Assembly (NCBI RefSeq): GCF_030386795.1
Contig: NZ_JANUQM010000021.1
Span: forward strand, 1-64,000
DNA: 64,000 nt
Direction of reading: 5' to 3'
Source: Streptomyces sp. S.PNR 29
GTDB taxonomy: Bacteria > Actinomycetota > Actinomycetes > Streptomycetales > Streptomycetaceae
Positions 18,680 to 26,536 of this stretch are shown piece after piece. Below the pieces are notes generated by a model. That model made no database searches. It worked only from the letters and a program-made list of their open reading frames with translations, and was not told where the DNA came from. Position 1 is the first letter of the stretch. Each line of letters opens with the position of its first letter. Position numbers and translations under genes: made by a program.

Positions 18680-19282
18680 TCAGGAGTTGTAGGTACCCTG
18701 CGCCCGCTCCAACCCCTCGATCACCAGACACTCCACCGCATCCGCCGCCCGGTCCACGAAGTAACCCAGCTCCTTGCGCTCGGAAGAGGAGAAATCCCTC
18801 AGCACGAAGTCGGCAACCGGCATCCGGCCCGGAGGACGCCCGATCCCGAAACGCACCCGGTGATAGTCCGACCCCAACGCCTTCGTGATCGACTTCAACC
18901 CGTTGTGCCCGTTGTCCCCGCCACCCAGCTTCAGCCGCAGCGCCCCGTAGTCGATGTCCAGCTCGTCATGAACCGCCACGACATTCGCCACCGGCACCTT
19001 GTAGAAGTCCCGCAACGCCGTCACCGGCCCACCCGACAGATTCATGTACGACAGGGGCTTGGCGAGGATCACCCGCCGGTTCAACGGCCCCGGCGGCCCG
19101 ACCCGGCCCTCCACCACCTGCGCCTGCGCCTTCCCGTGCCGCTTGAACCTCCCGCCGATCCGCTCCGCCAGCAGATCCACCACCATGAACCCGACGTTGT
19201 GCCGGTTGCCGGCGTACTCGGGGCCCGGGTTGCCCAGCCCGGCGATCAGCCAGGGAGCACCCGCATCGGTCGTCACGTCCAT
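18680..19282 (-). CDS. pth: peptidyl-tRNA hydrolase
   Basis: Pth (200 aa) releases tRNA from stalled peptidyl-tRNA. Family motifs are clear: LIAGLGNPGPEYAGNRHNVGF with the catalytic His in NRHNVGF, KPLSYMNLSGGPV, VHDELDIDYG with the catalytic Asp, and GGGDNGHNGLKSI. It follows rplY on the same strand after a stem-loop, a conserved pairing in actinobacteria that links two translation functions. Confidence 0.95.
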   Translation of the reverse strand: MDVTTDAGAPWLIAGLGNPGPEYAGNRHNVGFMVVDLLAERIGGRFKRHGKAQAQVVEGRVGPPGPLNRRVILAKPLSYMNLSGGPVTALRDFYKVPVANVVAVHDELDIDYGALRLKLGGGDNGHNGLKSITKALGSDYHRVRFGIGRPPGRMPVADFVLRDFSSSERKELGYFVDRAADAVECLVIEGLERAQGTYNS

Positions 19283-19296
19283 GTCTCCTTCATACG

Positions 19297-19331
19297 CGTC
19301 GGCCGCTGCCCCACGGGAACAGCGGCCGACG
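19297..19331 (-). terminator. stem-loop between rplY and pth
   Basis: An 11-bp stem (CGTCGGCCGCT with its complement) with a 13-base loop lies just after the rplY stop and ends 15 bases before the pth start. It may reduce read-through from rplY or mark an RNA processing site within the operon. Confidence 0.55.
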
Positions 19332-19356
19332 AACCGTCGAAAGCGGTCGGCGAGGA

Positions 19357-19953
19357 TCAGGCCTCGGCGACCTCTTCGCCCTCGCCCTCGGCGCCCTCCG
19401 GCGCCTCCTCGGCCTGAGCCGCCAGCACCTGCAGCACCACCGCGTCCTCGTCCACGGCCAGCGTCACACCGTTCGGCAGAGCGATGTCCTTGGCGTGGAT
19501 CGAGGCACCGGCCTCCAGACCCTCGACGGAGACGGTGACGTGCTCCGGGATGTGCGTGGCCTCGGCCTCGACCGGCAGCGCGTCCAGGACGTGCTCCAGC
19601 AGGTTGCCACCCGGCGCCAGCTCACCCTCGGTGTGCACCGGGATGTCGACGTTGACCTTCTCGCCGCGCTTCACCAGCAGCAGGTCCACGTGCTCCAGGA
19701 AACCCTTGATCGGGTCACGCTGCACGGACTTCGGAATCGCCAGCTCGCGCGTCTTGCCGTCGATGTCCAGCGAGATCAGCACGTTCGGCGTACGCAGCGC
19801 CATCAGCAGGTCGTGACCCGGGAAGGTCAGGTGCAGCGGGTCCGAACCGTGCCCGTACAGCACACCCGGAACCTTGTCCTCACGACGGATACGACGCGCG
19901 GCACCCTTACCGAACTCGGTGCGCGACTCGGCGGTGAGCTTCACCTCAGACAT
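19357..19953 (-). CDS. rplY: 50S ribosomal protein L25/general stress protein Ctc
   Basis: The product has 198 residues and is the long CTC/TL5 form of L25, which binds 5S rRNA. The N-terminal L25 domain (SEVKLTAESRTEFGKGAARR, VPGVLYGHG) is followed by the C-terminal beta domain (FLEHVDLLLV, LEHVLDALPVEAEATHIPEHV) and a very acidic Glu-rich tail. The ATG is chosen because GAGGAGTG lies 5 bases before it. Confidence 0.94.
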   Translation of the reverse strand: MSEVKLTAESRTEFGKGAARRIRREDKVPGVLYGHGSDPLHLTFPGHDLLMALRTPNVLISLDIDGKTRELAIPKSVQRDPIKGFLEHVDLLLVKRGEKVNVDIPVHTEGELAPGGNLLEHVLDALPVEAEATHIPEHVTVSVEGLEAGASIHAKDIALPNGVTLAVDEDAVVLQVLAAQAEEAPEGAEGEGEEVAEA

Positions 19954-20066
19954 GATCACTCCTCGTAGAAAGCTGAGAACGGACGTGGTCACCCGGCCAC
20001 GAACGGCCTGCTACGAAGAGCGCGTCGATAACGGACCGCCGTACGAGCCTCTTCCGAAGCGGTACG

Positions 20067-20112
20067 GCCTCCCTCGCCGAGCAACTGCAGCAGTCTACTC
20101 GGCGAGGGAGGC
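20067..20112 (-). terminator. 15-bp stem-loop terminator after prs
   Basis: GCCTCCCTCGCCGAG and its complement are separated by a 16-base loop, 42 bp beyond the prs stop on the minus strand and before the rplY promoter. There is no T tract. Confidence 0.7.
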
Positions 20113-20153
20113 CGCACCCAAAACGATCTTTCAGCGGATCCTCCGCCGAACCC

Positions 20154-21134
20154 TTACTGCTCGTCGAACAGGCTCGTCACCGAACCGTCCTCGAACACCT
20201 CACGCACCGCGGACGCGATGGTCGGCGCGATCGACAGCACCTTGATCTTGTCCAGGTCCTCGCTCAGCTCACCCGGCGTCGGCAGCGTGTTCGTGAACAC
20301 GAACTCACTCACCCGCGAGTTCTTCAGCCGGTCCGCCGCCGGACCGGACAGCACACCATGCGTCGCCGTCACGATGACGTCCTCCGCACCGTGCGCGAAC
20401 AGCGCGTCCGCCGCGGCGCAGATCGTGCCACCCGTGTCGATCATGTCGTCGACCAGGACGCAGATACGGCCCTCCACGTCACCGACGACCTCGTGCACCG
20501 TCACCTGGTTCGCCACGTCCTTGTCGCGCCGCTTGTGCACGATGGCCAGCGGCGCACCCAGACGGTCGCACCACCGGTCCGCCACCCGCACCCGACCCGC
20601 GTCCGGCGACACCACCGTCAGCTTCTCCCGGTCCACCTTGGCGCCCACATAGTCCGCCAGCAGCGGCAGCGCGAACAGGTGATCGACAGGTCCGTCGAAG
20701 AACCCCTGGATCTGGTCCGTGTGCAGATCCACGGCGAGAATCCGGTCCGCACCCGCCGTCTTCATCAGGTCCGCGATCAGACGCGCCGAAATAGGTTCAC
20801 GTCCCCGGTGCTTCTTGTCCTGCCGCGCGTAACCGTAGAACGGCACGATGACCGTGATGGAGCGAGCCGACGCACGCTTCAGCGCGTCGATCATGATCAA
20901 CTGCTCCATGACCCACTTGTTGATCGGAGCCGTGTGGCTCTGGATCAGGAAACAGTCCGCACCACGCGCCGACTCCTGATACCGCACATAGATCTCGCCG
21001 TTCGCGAAGTCGAAGGCCTTCGTCGGGACAACCCCGACACCCAGCTGGTGGGCGACCTCCTCGGCAAGCTCGGGGTGTGCGCGGCCGGAGAAGAACATCA
21101 ACTTCTTCTCGCCGGTCGTCTTGATCCCGGTCAC
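20154..21134 (-). CDS. prs: ribose-phosphate pyrophosphokinase (PRPP synthetase)
   Basis: PrsA (326 aa) makes PRPP from ribose-5-phosphate and ATP for purines, pyrimidines, His and Trp. Visible are FANGEIYVRYQESARG, the flexible loop YGYARQDKKHRGREPISARL, the class I signature DLHTDQIQGFFD and the PRPP-binding VLVDDMIDTGGTI near residue 225. The GTG start is preceded by GAGGAG. It lies downstream of glmU on the same strand, so nucleotide and wall precursor genes may be cotranscribed. Confidence 0.96.
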   Translation of the reverse strand: MTGIKTTGEKKLMFFSGRAHPELAEEVAHQLGVGVVPTKAFDFANGEIYVRYQESARGADCFLIQSHTAPINKWVMEQLIMIDALKRASARSITVIVPFYGYARQDKKHRGREPISARLIADLMKTAGADRILAVDLHTDQIQGFFDGPVDHLFALPLLADYVGAKVDREKLTVVSPDAGRVRVADRWCDRLGAPLAIVHKRRDKDVANQVTVHEVVGDVEGRICVLVDDMIDTGGTICAAADALFAHGAEDVIVTATHGVLSGPAADRLKNSRVSEFVFTNTLPTPGELSEDLDKIKVLSIAPTIASAVREVFEDGSVTSLFDEQ

Positions 21135-21269
21135 AGCACTTTCTCCTCAGAGGTGTCGCAGCTGGGTGTCGAGAAGCCGTCCCCGCTGGAAGCGGGCGGC
21201 CGTCTCAGCTGGTGGGGGTGCGGGTATGCACTTATCACCGTACGCCGTGTTCGGCGCGCCGGTTTCCGG

Positions 21270-22718
21270 TCAGCCTTCGCCTTCCGACTCCCGGGAAGCC
21301 GCCTCGGCCGCCTTCGCCGCAGCACTCCCCGGACGCTTACGAGCCACCCAACCCTGGATATTCCGCTGCTGACCACGGGCCACGGCCAGCGAACCGGGCG
21401 GCACGTCCTTCGTGATCACCGAACCGGCGGCCGTGTACGCACCATCCCCGACCGTGACAGGCGCCACAAACATGTTGTCCGAACCGGTACGGCAGTGAGA
21501 GCCGATGGTCGTGTGGTGTTTGTCCTGTCCGTCATAGTTCACGAAGACACTGGCGGCACCGATGTTGCTGTACTCACCGATCGTCGCGTCACCGACGTAG
21601 GAGAGATGGGGCACCTTGGTGCCCTCCCCGATGGAGGCGTTCTTCGTCTCCACATACGTGCCCACCTTCGACTTGAGCCCGAGACGGGTACCGGGACGGA
21701 GGTAGGCGTACGGGCCGACGGACGCCTGAGGCCCGACCTCGGCGCCGACGGAGACCGTGTTGTCCACGCGGGCCCCGGCACCCACCCGGGTGTCGGTCAG
21801 ACGGGAATGGGGCCCCACCTCCGACCCCTCGGCGAGATGCGTGGAGCCGTGCAGCTGGGTCCCCGGGTGCACGACGACGTCCTGCTCGAAGGTGACGGTC
21901 ACGTCGACCCACGTCGTCGCCGGATCGACCACGGTCACGCCGGCCAGCATCGCCCGGGTCAGCAGCCGGTCGTTGAGAATCCGACGCGCCTCGGCGAGCT
22001 GCACCCGGTTGTTGATACCGGCGATCTCCCGGTGGTCACCGGCCACCGACGCGCCGACGCGGTGACCGGCCTCGCGCAGGATGCCCAGGACGTCGGTCAG
22101 GTACTCCTCGCCCTGACTGTTGTCCGTACGGACCTTCCCCAGGGCGTCCGCCAGAAGCTGCCCGTCGAACGCGAACACCCCGGAATTGATCTCCCGGATC
22201 GCCCGCTGCGTGTCGGAGGCGTCCTTGTGCTCCACGATCGCGGTCACGGCACCGTTCGCCTCGTCGCGGATGATCCGGCCGTAACCGGTCGCGTCCGGCA
22301 CCTCGGCCGTCAGCACGGTGACGGCGTTGCCGTCGGAGGCGTGGGTCGCGGCGAGGGACTGGAGCGTCTCACCGGTGAGGAGGGGGGTGTCACCGCAGAC
22401 GACCACGACGATCCCGTCGACGGACCCGCCCAGCTCCTCGAGACCCATCCGAACGGCGTGCCCGGTACCGCGCTGCTCCGCCTGTACGGCGGTGCGCACC
22501 TCGGGGGCGATGCCGGCGAGGTGCGCGGTGACCTTCTCACGGGCGTGCCCCACGACTACGACAAGGTTCTCGGGCTGCAGCTCACCGGCGGCGGCGAGTA
22601 CGTGGCCCACCAGGGAACGGCCACAGATCTCGTGCAGGACCTTCGGTGTGGCCGACTTCATACGGGTGCCCTCACCCGCTGCGAGAACGACGACGGCTGC
22701 CGGGCGAATGGCGCTCAC
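21270..22718 (-). CDS. glmU: bifunctional GlcNAc-1-P uridylyltransferase / GlcN-1-P acetyltransferase
   Basis: GlmU (482 aa) makes UDP-GlcNAc for peptidoglycan. The N-terminal half is a nucleotidyltransferase with LAAGEGTRMKSATPKVLHEI (GxGTxM-x11-K signature). The C-terminal half is a left-handed beta helix with repeated hexapeptides and the acetyltransferase His region (VNYDGQDKHHTTIG, AYTAAGSVITKDVP). The tail extends beyond the E. coli enzyme with KRPGSAAAKAAEAASRE. The start is GTG. It lies downstream of tRNA-Gln on the same strand. Confidence 0.95.
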   Translation of the reverse strand: MSAIRPAAVVVLAAGEGTRMKSATPKVLHEICGRSLVGHVLAAAGELQPENLVVVVGHAREKVTAHLAGIAPEVRTAVQAEQRGTGHAVRMGLEELGGSVDGIVVVVCGDTPLLTGETLQSLAATHASDGNAVTVLTAEVPDATGYGRIIRDEANGAVTAIVEHKDASDTQRAIREINSGVFAFDGQLLADALGKVRTDNSQGEEYLTDVLGILREAGHRVGASVAGDHREIAGINNRVQLAEARRILNDRLLTRAMLAGVTVVDPATTWVDVTVTFEQDVVVHPGTQLHGSTHLAEGSEVGPHSRLTDTRVGAGARVDNTVSVGAEVGPQASVGPYAYLRPGTRLGLKSKVGTYVETKNASIGEGTKVPHLSYVGDATIGEYSNIGAASVFVNYDGQDKHHTTIGSHCRTGSDNMFVAPVTVGDGAYTAAGSVITKDVPPGSLAVARGQQRNIQGWVARKRPGSAAAKAAEAASRESEGEG

Positions 22719-22801
22719 GGGGTTGCCCTTCGGCTGTGGATGGGGGAGGGGTTGACATCCGCAGGATACCGGGGGGTTTTGTGGGGGAGATGGGTGCGGG
22801 C

Positions 22802-22825
22802 CCTGACCGGGGGTTGCCGGTCAGG
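22802..22825 (-). terminator. stem-loop downstream of tRNA-Gln
   Basis: CCTGACCGG and its complement enclose a 6-base loop, about 28 bp after the 3' end of the tRNA on the minus strand. It is suited to ending the tRNA transcript before glmU. Confidence 0.6.
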
Positions 22826-22853
22826 ACCCGAACCGAGTTTTGCGTTCTGTGAG

Positions 22854-22924
22854 CTCCCGGAGAAGGATTCGAACCCTCATTCAACGGACCAAAACCGTTT
22901 GTCCTACCCTTAGACGATCCGGGA
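22854..22924 (-). tRNA. tRNA-Gln (anticodon TTG)
   Basis: On the minus strand the sequence folds as a tRNA: the acceptor arm TCCCGGA pairs with TCCGGGA, the D arm contains TCTAAGGGTAGGA, and the anticodon stem AACGG/CCGTT encloses a TTTTGGT loop giving anticodon TTG (reads CAA). The T arm contains GGTTCGAATCC. CCA is not encoded. Length is 71 nt. Confidence 0.93.
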
Positions 22925-22935
22925 TTATTTGCCCG

Positions 22936-23655
22936 CTATGTCCGATTCGGTTGATCGGCTTCGCGTACGGACTCCACTATGCCGTACCAAGAGCCTTCGA
23001 TGCGACGGTACAACTCGGCACCCTTCAGGACTTTGATGACCAAGCAACCCCGGTAGCAATCGCCGATGTTCTTGCGCACCGTCTTGGGGTTGTGCTTCTT
23101 GAGGGTCGTCTTGTTGAACGCCGAGCTGTCGGCGCCGACGAGGTCGGCCCAGTACTGCTCAGCGCCTGCGACGTCCGCACTCTCGTGAATCATGACGGTG
23201 TAGCGGAGGCGCTCGCGCTCGACTCCGAGCAGGTCGAGCCAGGCCAGGAAGACCTGGACCATGCTGGGGTCGCTGTTGACGAAGGTGACGTTCTCGCGGC
23301 GGTCGTACGGCTTGTCCTTGCCGCCCTCGGCCCAGTAGGGGCCCGCTCCGGCTTCGGCAGATCCCGCACCCACAACGAGATGGAACTCTTCGAGCACCCC
23401 GGCTCCACCTGGATCTGGTCGTACGTCCAGCCCTGCAGCCGCAGCTCCCTCGCCTTGTCCCGCAGGTCGTCCTTCGCGTTCGGGCGCCTGGTCCATTCGG
23501 GCGGCGCTCGCCCTCAAGGAGGCGGTTGAGGCGGTCGTTGTTGTCGACGTGCAGCCGGTCGCGGATCCGGCGTCGGCTGAGTCCCGCCCGCCGCAGCGCG
23601 ACCGCCCGCTCCCACAATCCCTCGAAGTCCGCGTACTTGCCATGGGAATGTGCCA
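22936..23655 (-). pseudogene. degraded HTH-containing DNA-binding/endonuclease-like gene
   Basis: Three reading frames each carry a piece of one protein. Piece 1 (from ATG 23655) reads FEGLWERAVALRRAGLSRRRI, a helix-turn-helix, up to RLLEGE. Near 23503 the frame changes; piece 2 continues PPEWTRRPNAKDDLRDKARE, LQGWTYDQIQVEPGCSKSSI and VRDLPKPER, a second HTH. At about 23338 the frame changes again and piece 3 begins at PYWAEGGKDKPYDRRENVTF and runs through FLAWLDLLGVERERLRYTVM to the stop. The join between pieces 2 and 3 also seems to lack residues compared with intact relatives as I remember them, so I infer one small frameshift and one internal deletion. The intact family is conserved in streptomycetes but of unclear function. 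Confidence 0.8.
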
Positions 23656-23823
23656 TGAACATACCGTCCGGACGGAATGATCGGTTCCGGGGTCGAACGG
23701 TGTGCGAATCAGCAGTTCGAGGGATTTCGGGGCGTATCGCTGTCGTTCGGTCACGGAGTGTGGTGTGGACCAGTGCGGGAAACTCGCCGGAAAAGTGGCG
23801 ACCGGCGCCCGTAGGCTGGAGTC

Positions 23824-25128
23824 ATGACCACGACGGGGGAAGACCACGCGGCGGCCCGGGGCGGGCCATGGTGGTGGGCCAGACGGCGCAGTGCGGTGCT
23901 CGATGTGAGCCTGGGTGTCGTGTCCGCGTTGGAGTGCGGGTTCGAGGGCGTTCCGTTCGCCCGGGATGCGGGGCTCCCCGCGTCGGTGGGGATCGTGTTC
24001 GGGCTGCTGGCCGGGTCCGTGCTGGTGGTGCGGCGGAAGTGGCCCGTCGCCGTCGTGCTGGTGGCGATCGCCATCACCCCGGCTCAGATGGGTTTCCTGA
24101 TGGGGATCGTCGGGCTGTACACGCTGGCCGCTTCCGAGTTGCCGCGGCGGATCATCGGCTCGCTGGCCGGGATGTCGTTGGTCGGCACGCTGGTCGTGAC
24201 GTTCGTGCGGGTGCGGCAGGACATGGCGCGGGGGGATCTGACGCTCGGGGACTGGTTCGTGCCCTTCGCCTCCATCACGACCTCGCTCGGGCTGACCGCT
24301 CCGCCCGTGTTGCTGGGGTTGTACGTCGGGGCCCGGCGGCGGCTCATGGAGAGCCTGCGGGAGCGGGCGGACAGTCTTGAGCGGGAGTTGCAGCTGCTGG
24401 CCGAGCGGGCGGAGGAGCGGGCCGAGTGGGCCAGGGGCGAGGAGCGGACCCGGATCGCCCGGGAGATGCATGACGTCGTCGCGCATCGGGTGAGTCTGAT
24501 GGTGGTGCATGCGGCGGCGCTGCAGGCGGTGGCCCGGAAGGATCCCGAGAAGGCTGTGAAGAATGCCGCGCTGGTGGGTGACATGGGGCGGCAGGCGCTG
24601 ACGGAGTTGCGGGAGATGCTGGGTGTGCTGCGCAGTGGTGGGGGTGACGCGGCGCGGCGGGAGCGGGCTGCGGTGCCGTTGGCCGCGGTGGGGGTGGCGG
24701 CGGCCGCGGCGGCTTCTCGGGCGGTGGATGAGGAGGGCGGGCCTTGTCTGGATGAGATCGACGAGTTGATCGGGCAGTCGGCTGCCGCGGGGATGGTGGT
24801 CGATCTGTCCGTCGAGGGGGATGTGCGGTCGTATGCGCCGGAGGTCGAGCAGACGGCGTATCGGGTGGTGCAGGAGGCGCTGACGAACGTGCACAAGCAT
24901 GCGGCGGGCGCGAAGACGTATGTGCGGCTCGCGCATCGGGTGTCGGAGATCGCGATGCAGGTGGAGAACGAGCCGCCGCCGGAGGCGGCGTCGTCGGCGC
25001 GGTTGCCGTCCGGGGGGAACGGGCTGGTGGGGATGAAGGAGCGGGTGGCCGCGCTGGGTGGGGTGTTCGTGTCGGGGCCGACGGACGCGGGGGGTTTTCG
25101 GGTGTCGGCGGTGATTCCGGCGTCGTAG
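23824..25128 (+). CDS. orphan sensor histidine kinase (NarL-partner type)
   Basis: The product has 434 residues. Four to five membrane helices fill residues ~30-185. A coiled coil (RADSLERELQLLAERAEERAEW) leads into a HisKA_3 dimerisation domain with H216 in EMHDVVAHRVSLMVVHAAAL. The HATPase domain follows, with the N box QEALTNVHKHA and a G box GNGLVGMKERVAALGG. Such kinases pair with LuxR-type response regulators, but none is adjacent; the orphan regulator at 10.3 kb is one hypothetical partner. Coding here is unusually rich in GGG, CGG and GTG codons compared with ppc. Confidence 0.9.
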   Translation: MTTTGEDHAAARGGPWWWARRRSAVLDVSLGVVSALECGFEGVPFARDAGLPASVGIVFGLLAGSVLVVRRKWPVAVVLVAIAITPAQMGFLMGIVGLYTLAASELPRRIIGSLAGMSLVGTLVVTFVRVRQDMARGDLTLGDWFVPFASITTSLGLTAPPVLLGLYVGARRRLMESLRERADSLERELQLLAERAEERAEWARGEERTRIAREMHDVVAHRVSLMVVHAAALQAVARKDPEKAVKNAALVGDMGRQALTELREMLGVLRSGGGDAARRERAAVPLAAVGVAAAAAASRAVDEEGGPCLDEIDELIGQSAAAGMVVDLSVEGDVRSYAPEVEQTAYRVVQEALTNVHKHAAGAKTYVRLAHRVSEIAMQVENEPPPEAASSARLPSGGNGLVGMKERVAALGGVFVSGPTDAGGFRVSAVIPAS

Positions 25129-25162
25129 GCGCCGTGGGTGTCGTGGGGGCCGGTGGGTGGGG

Positions 25163-25657
25163 TCAGCCCGCGGTGAGGCGTACGGGTTCGATGCCTGCGA
25201 CGAGGGTGGCCAGGGCCTGGTCGATGTCGGGGCCGAGGTACCAGTCGCCGGTGTGGTCGAGGGTGTAGACGCGGCCTTCGGTGTCGATGGCGAGGAGTGC
25301 CTGGGTGTCGGTTTCGGCGCCGAGGGGGCTGACCTCGGTGCCGAGGGCGCGGCCGAGGTCGCCGAGGGTGCGGGCCATGTGGAGGCCGTGGAGGGGGTCG
25401 AGGTGGAGGGCGGCGGGGGCGATCTGCCGTCCGGGGCCGGTGGGGGTGATGTGGAGGCCGCCGAATTCGGCCCAGGCTTCCACGGCGGCGGGGAAGACGG
25501 CGTGGCGGTGTCCGGCGGGGGAGGTGTGGTCGCGCAGGACGTCGGCCCAGATTTCGGCTTGTTTGATGTCCCAGCGTCCGGGTTGCCAGCCGGCGGCGCG
25601 CAGGGCGGCGTCGACGGGGACGGGGAAGCGGGTGGTGGAGGTGCGGTCGGTGTGCAT
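25163..25657 (-). CDS. SUKH-3 family immunity-type protein
   Basis: The product has 164 residues. Family features are the N-terminal DAALRAAGWQPGRWDIKQAE, the central EAWAEFGGLHITPTGPG and the C-terminal LLAIDTEGRVYTLDHTGDWYLG. These match the SUKH-3 immunity group found beside nucleic acid-acting toxins. It lies 45 bp downstream of a YwqJ-type deaminase gene on the same strand, the usual toxin-immunity order. Its ATG has no strong ribosome binding site. Function as an antitoxin here is inferred from family and neighbour. Confidence 0.8.
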   Translation of the reverse strand: MHTDRTSTTRFPVPVDAALRAAGWQPGRWDIKQAEIWADVLRDHTSPAGHRHAVFPAAVEAWAEFGGLHITPTGPGRQIAPAALHLDPLHGLHMARTLGDLGRALGTEVSPLGAETDTQALLAIDTEGRVYTLDHTGDWYLGPDIDQALATLVAGIEPVRLTAG

Positions 25658-25702
25658 CTGCCCTTCGATCGTCGGTGCTTACGGGACGTGCGGGGGTGGG
25701 TT

Positions 25703-26230
25703 TCAGCTGTCGGTGGTGGGGTCGACGATGCGGACGCCGAAGTGGGCGCTGAGGGCGGTGCAGGCGCGGCAGGGTGCGGCGAAGCTGCCGTGGAGGGGGT
25801 CGCCGTCCTCGCGGATGCGGCGGGCGGTGAGTTTGGCCTGTTTGAGGGCTTTGCGGGCTTCGCCGTTGGTCATGGGTTTGCGGGCGGCGCGTTTGCTGCG
25901 GGCGGCGTCGGCTGCGGTGATGTGGCGTGAGATGAGGATGGTTTCGGCGCAGCGGCCGGTGAAGCGGTCGCGTTGGCCGCTGGTGAGGGTGTCGAGGAAG
26001 TCCTGCACGAGGGGGTGCAGGGTGGGGGGCTGGTCGCCGCGTGCGGCGGTGCCGGTGAGGGTGGCGCCGCGGACGGAGAGGGCGGCGGCGATGGTGGGGA
26101 GTATGCCGTCGCGGCGGTGGTGGAGGGTGGGGGTGTGGGGGGTTTCGGTGGCGCTCCAGCCGATCCGGGGGTCGCCGGTTCGGGGGTCGCCGGGCGTGCC
26201 GTTGTGTGGTCCCGTCTGTGTCACGTTCAT
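25703..26230 (-). CDS. YwqJ-type putative deaminase
   Basis: The product has 175 residues, with a disordered Pro/Thr-rich N-terminus of ~40 residues. The deaminase zinc signature is present: CAE at residues 94-96 (GRCAETILISR) and PCRAC at 153-157, separated by a Lys/Arg-rich helical insert. This is the YwqJ-related deaminase pattern described as a tip domain of polymorphic toxins. Here it stands alone, with no signal peptide and no long N-terminal delivery region, so it may be a domesticated intracellular enzyme. GGAGGGGAAGG lies before the ATG. It is divergent from the WHH-SUKH gene. Confidence 0.78.
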   Translation of the reverse strand: MNVTQTGPHNGTPGDPRTGDPRIGWSATETPHTPTLHHRRDGILPTIAAALSVRGATLTGTAARGDQPPTLHPLVQDFLDTLTSGQRDRFTGRCAETILISRHITAADAARSKRAARKPMTNGEARKALKQAKLTARRIREDGDPLHGSFAAPCRACTALSAHFGVRIVDPTTDS

Positions 26231-26536
26231 GATCGCCTTCCCCTCCTGCGCATCCCCCCGGAGGTGACAGAGTGCCAAATGGGGAGGGTGGTGGGGAAGC
26301 TGGGGCGGTGGGAAACGCCCCGGTCGGGGCTGGCTGTCACGGTGGGGTGACGGCTGGTCACGGGTGGGTGGGGCTGCTTGACCGGTGCCGGTGACCGGGG
26401 TGGTCGTACCGCTTAGGCTGTCGGCACCGCGTTCCATGCGGTTGACGTGTGGAGACGGACGTGACAGTCGATACGGGTCGTAGCGTGCCAGAGGTGGTCG
26501 TACGGGCCGTACAGAATGCCGCAGGGGGCAACCGCC
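26231..26536. other. divergent promoter region of the SUKH/deaminase cluster
   Basis: No gene is seen in this 306-bp region. It holds GTACGGGCCGTAC (26500-26512), a perfect 6+1+6 palindrome 25 bp before the plus-strand start. A 10-base sequence GTGGTCGTAC occurs near 26399 and again at 26494. A GTCAC/GTGAC inverted repeat lies near 26337-26352. These are candidate operator or promoter elements shared by both transcription units. Confidence 0.5.

Noticed and set aside
22854..22924. tRNA-Gln as an integration site for a mobile element
   Set aside because: I see no duplicated tRNA 3' end, no integrase, and the flanking genes are housekeeping; the nearby pseudogene is not a recombinase by motif.
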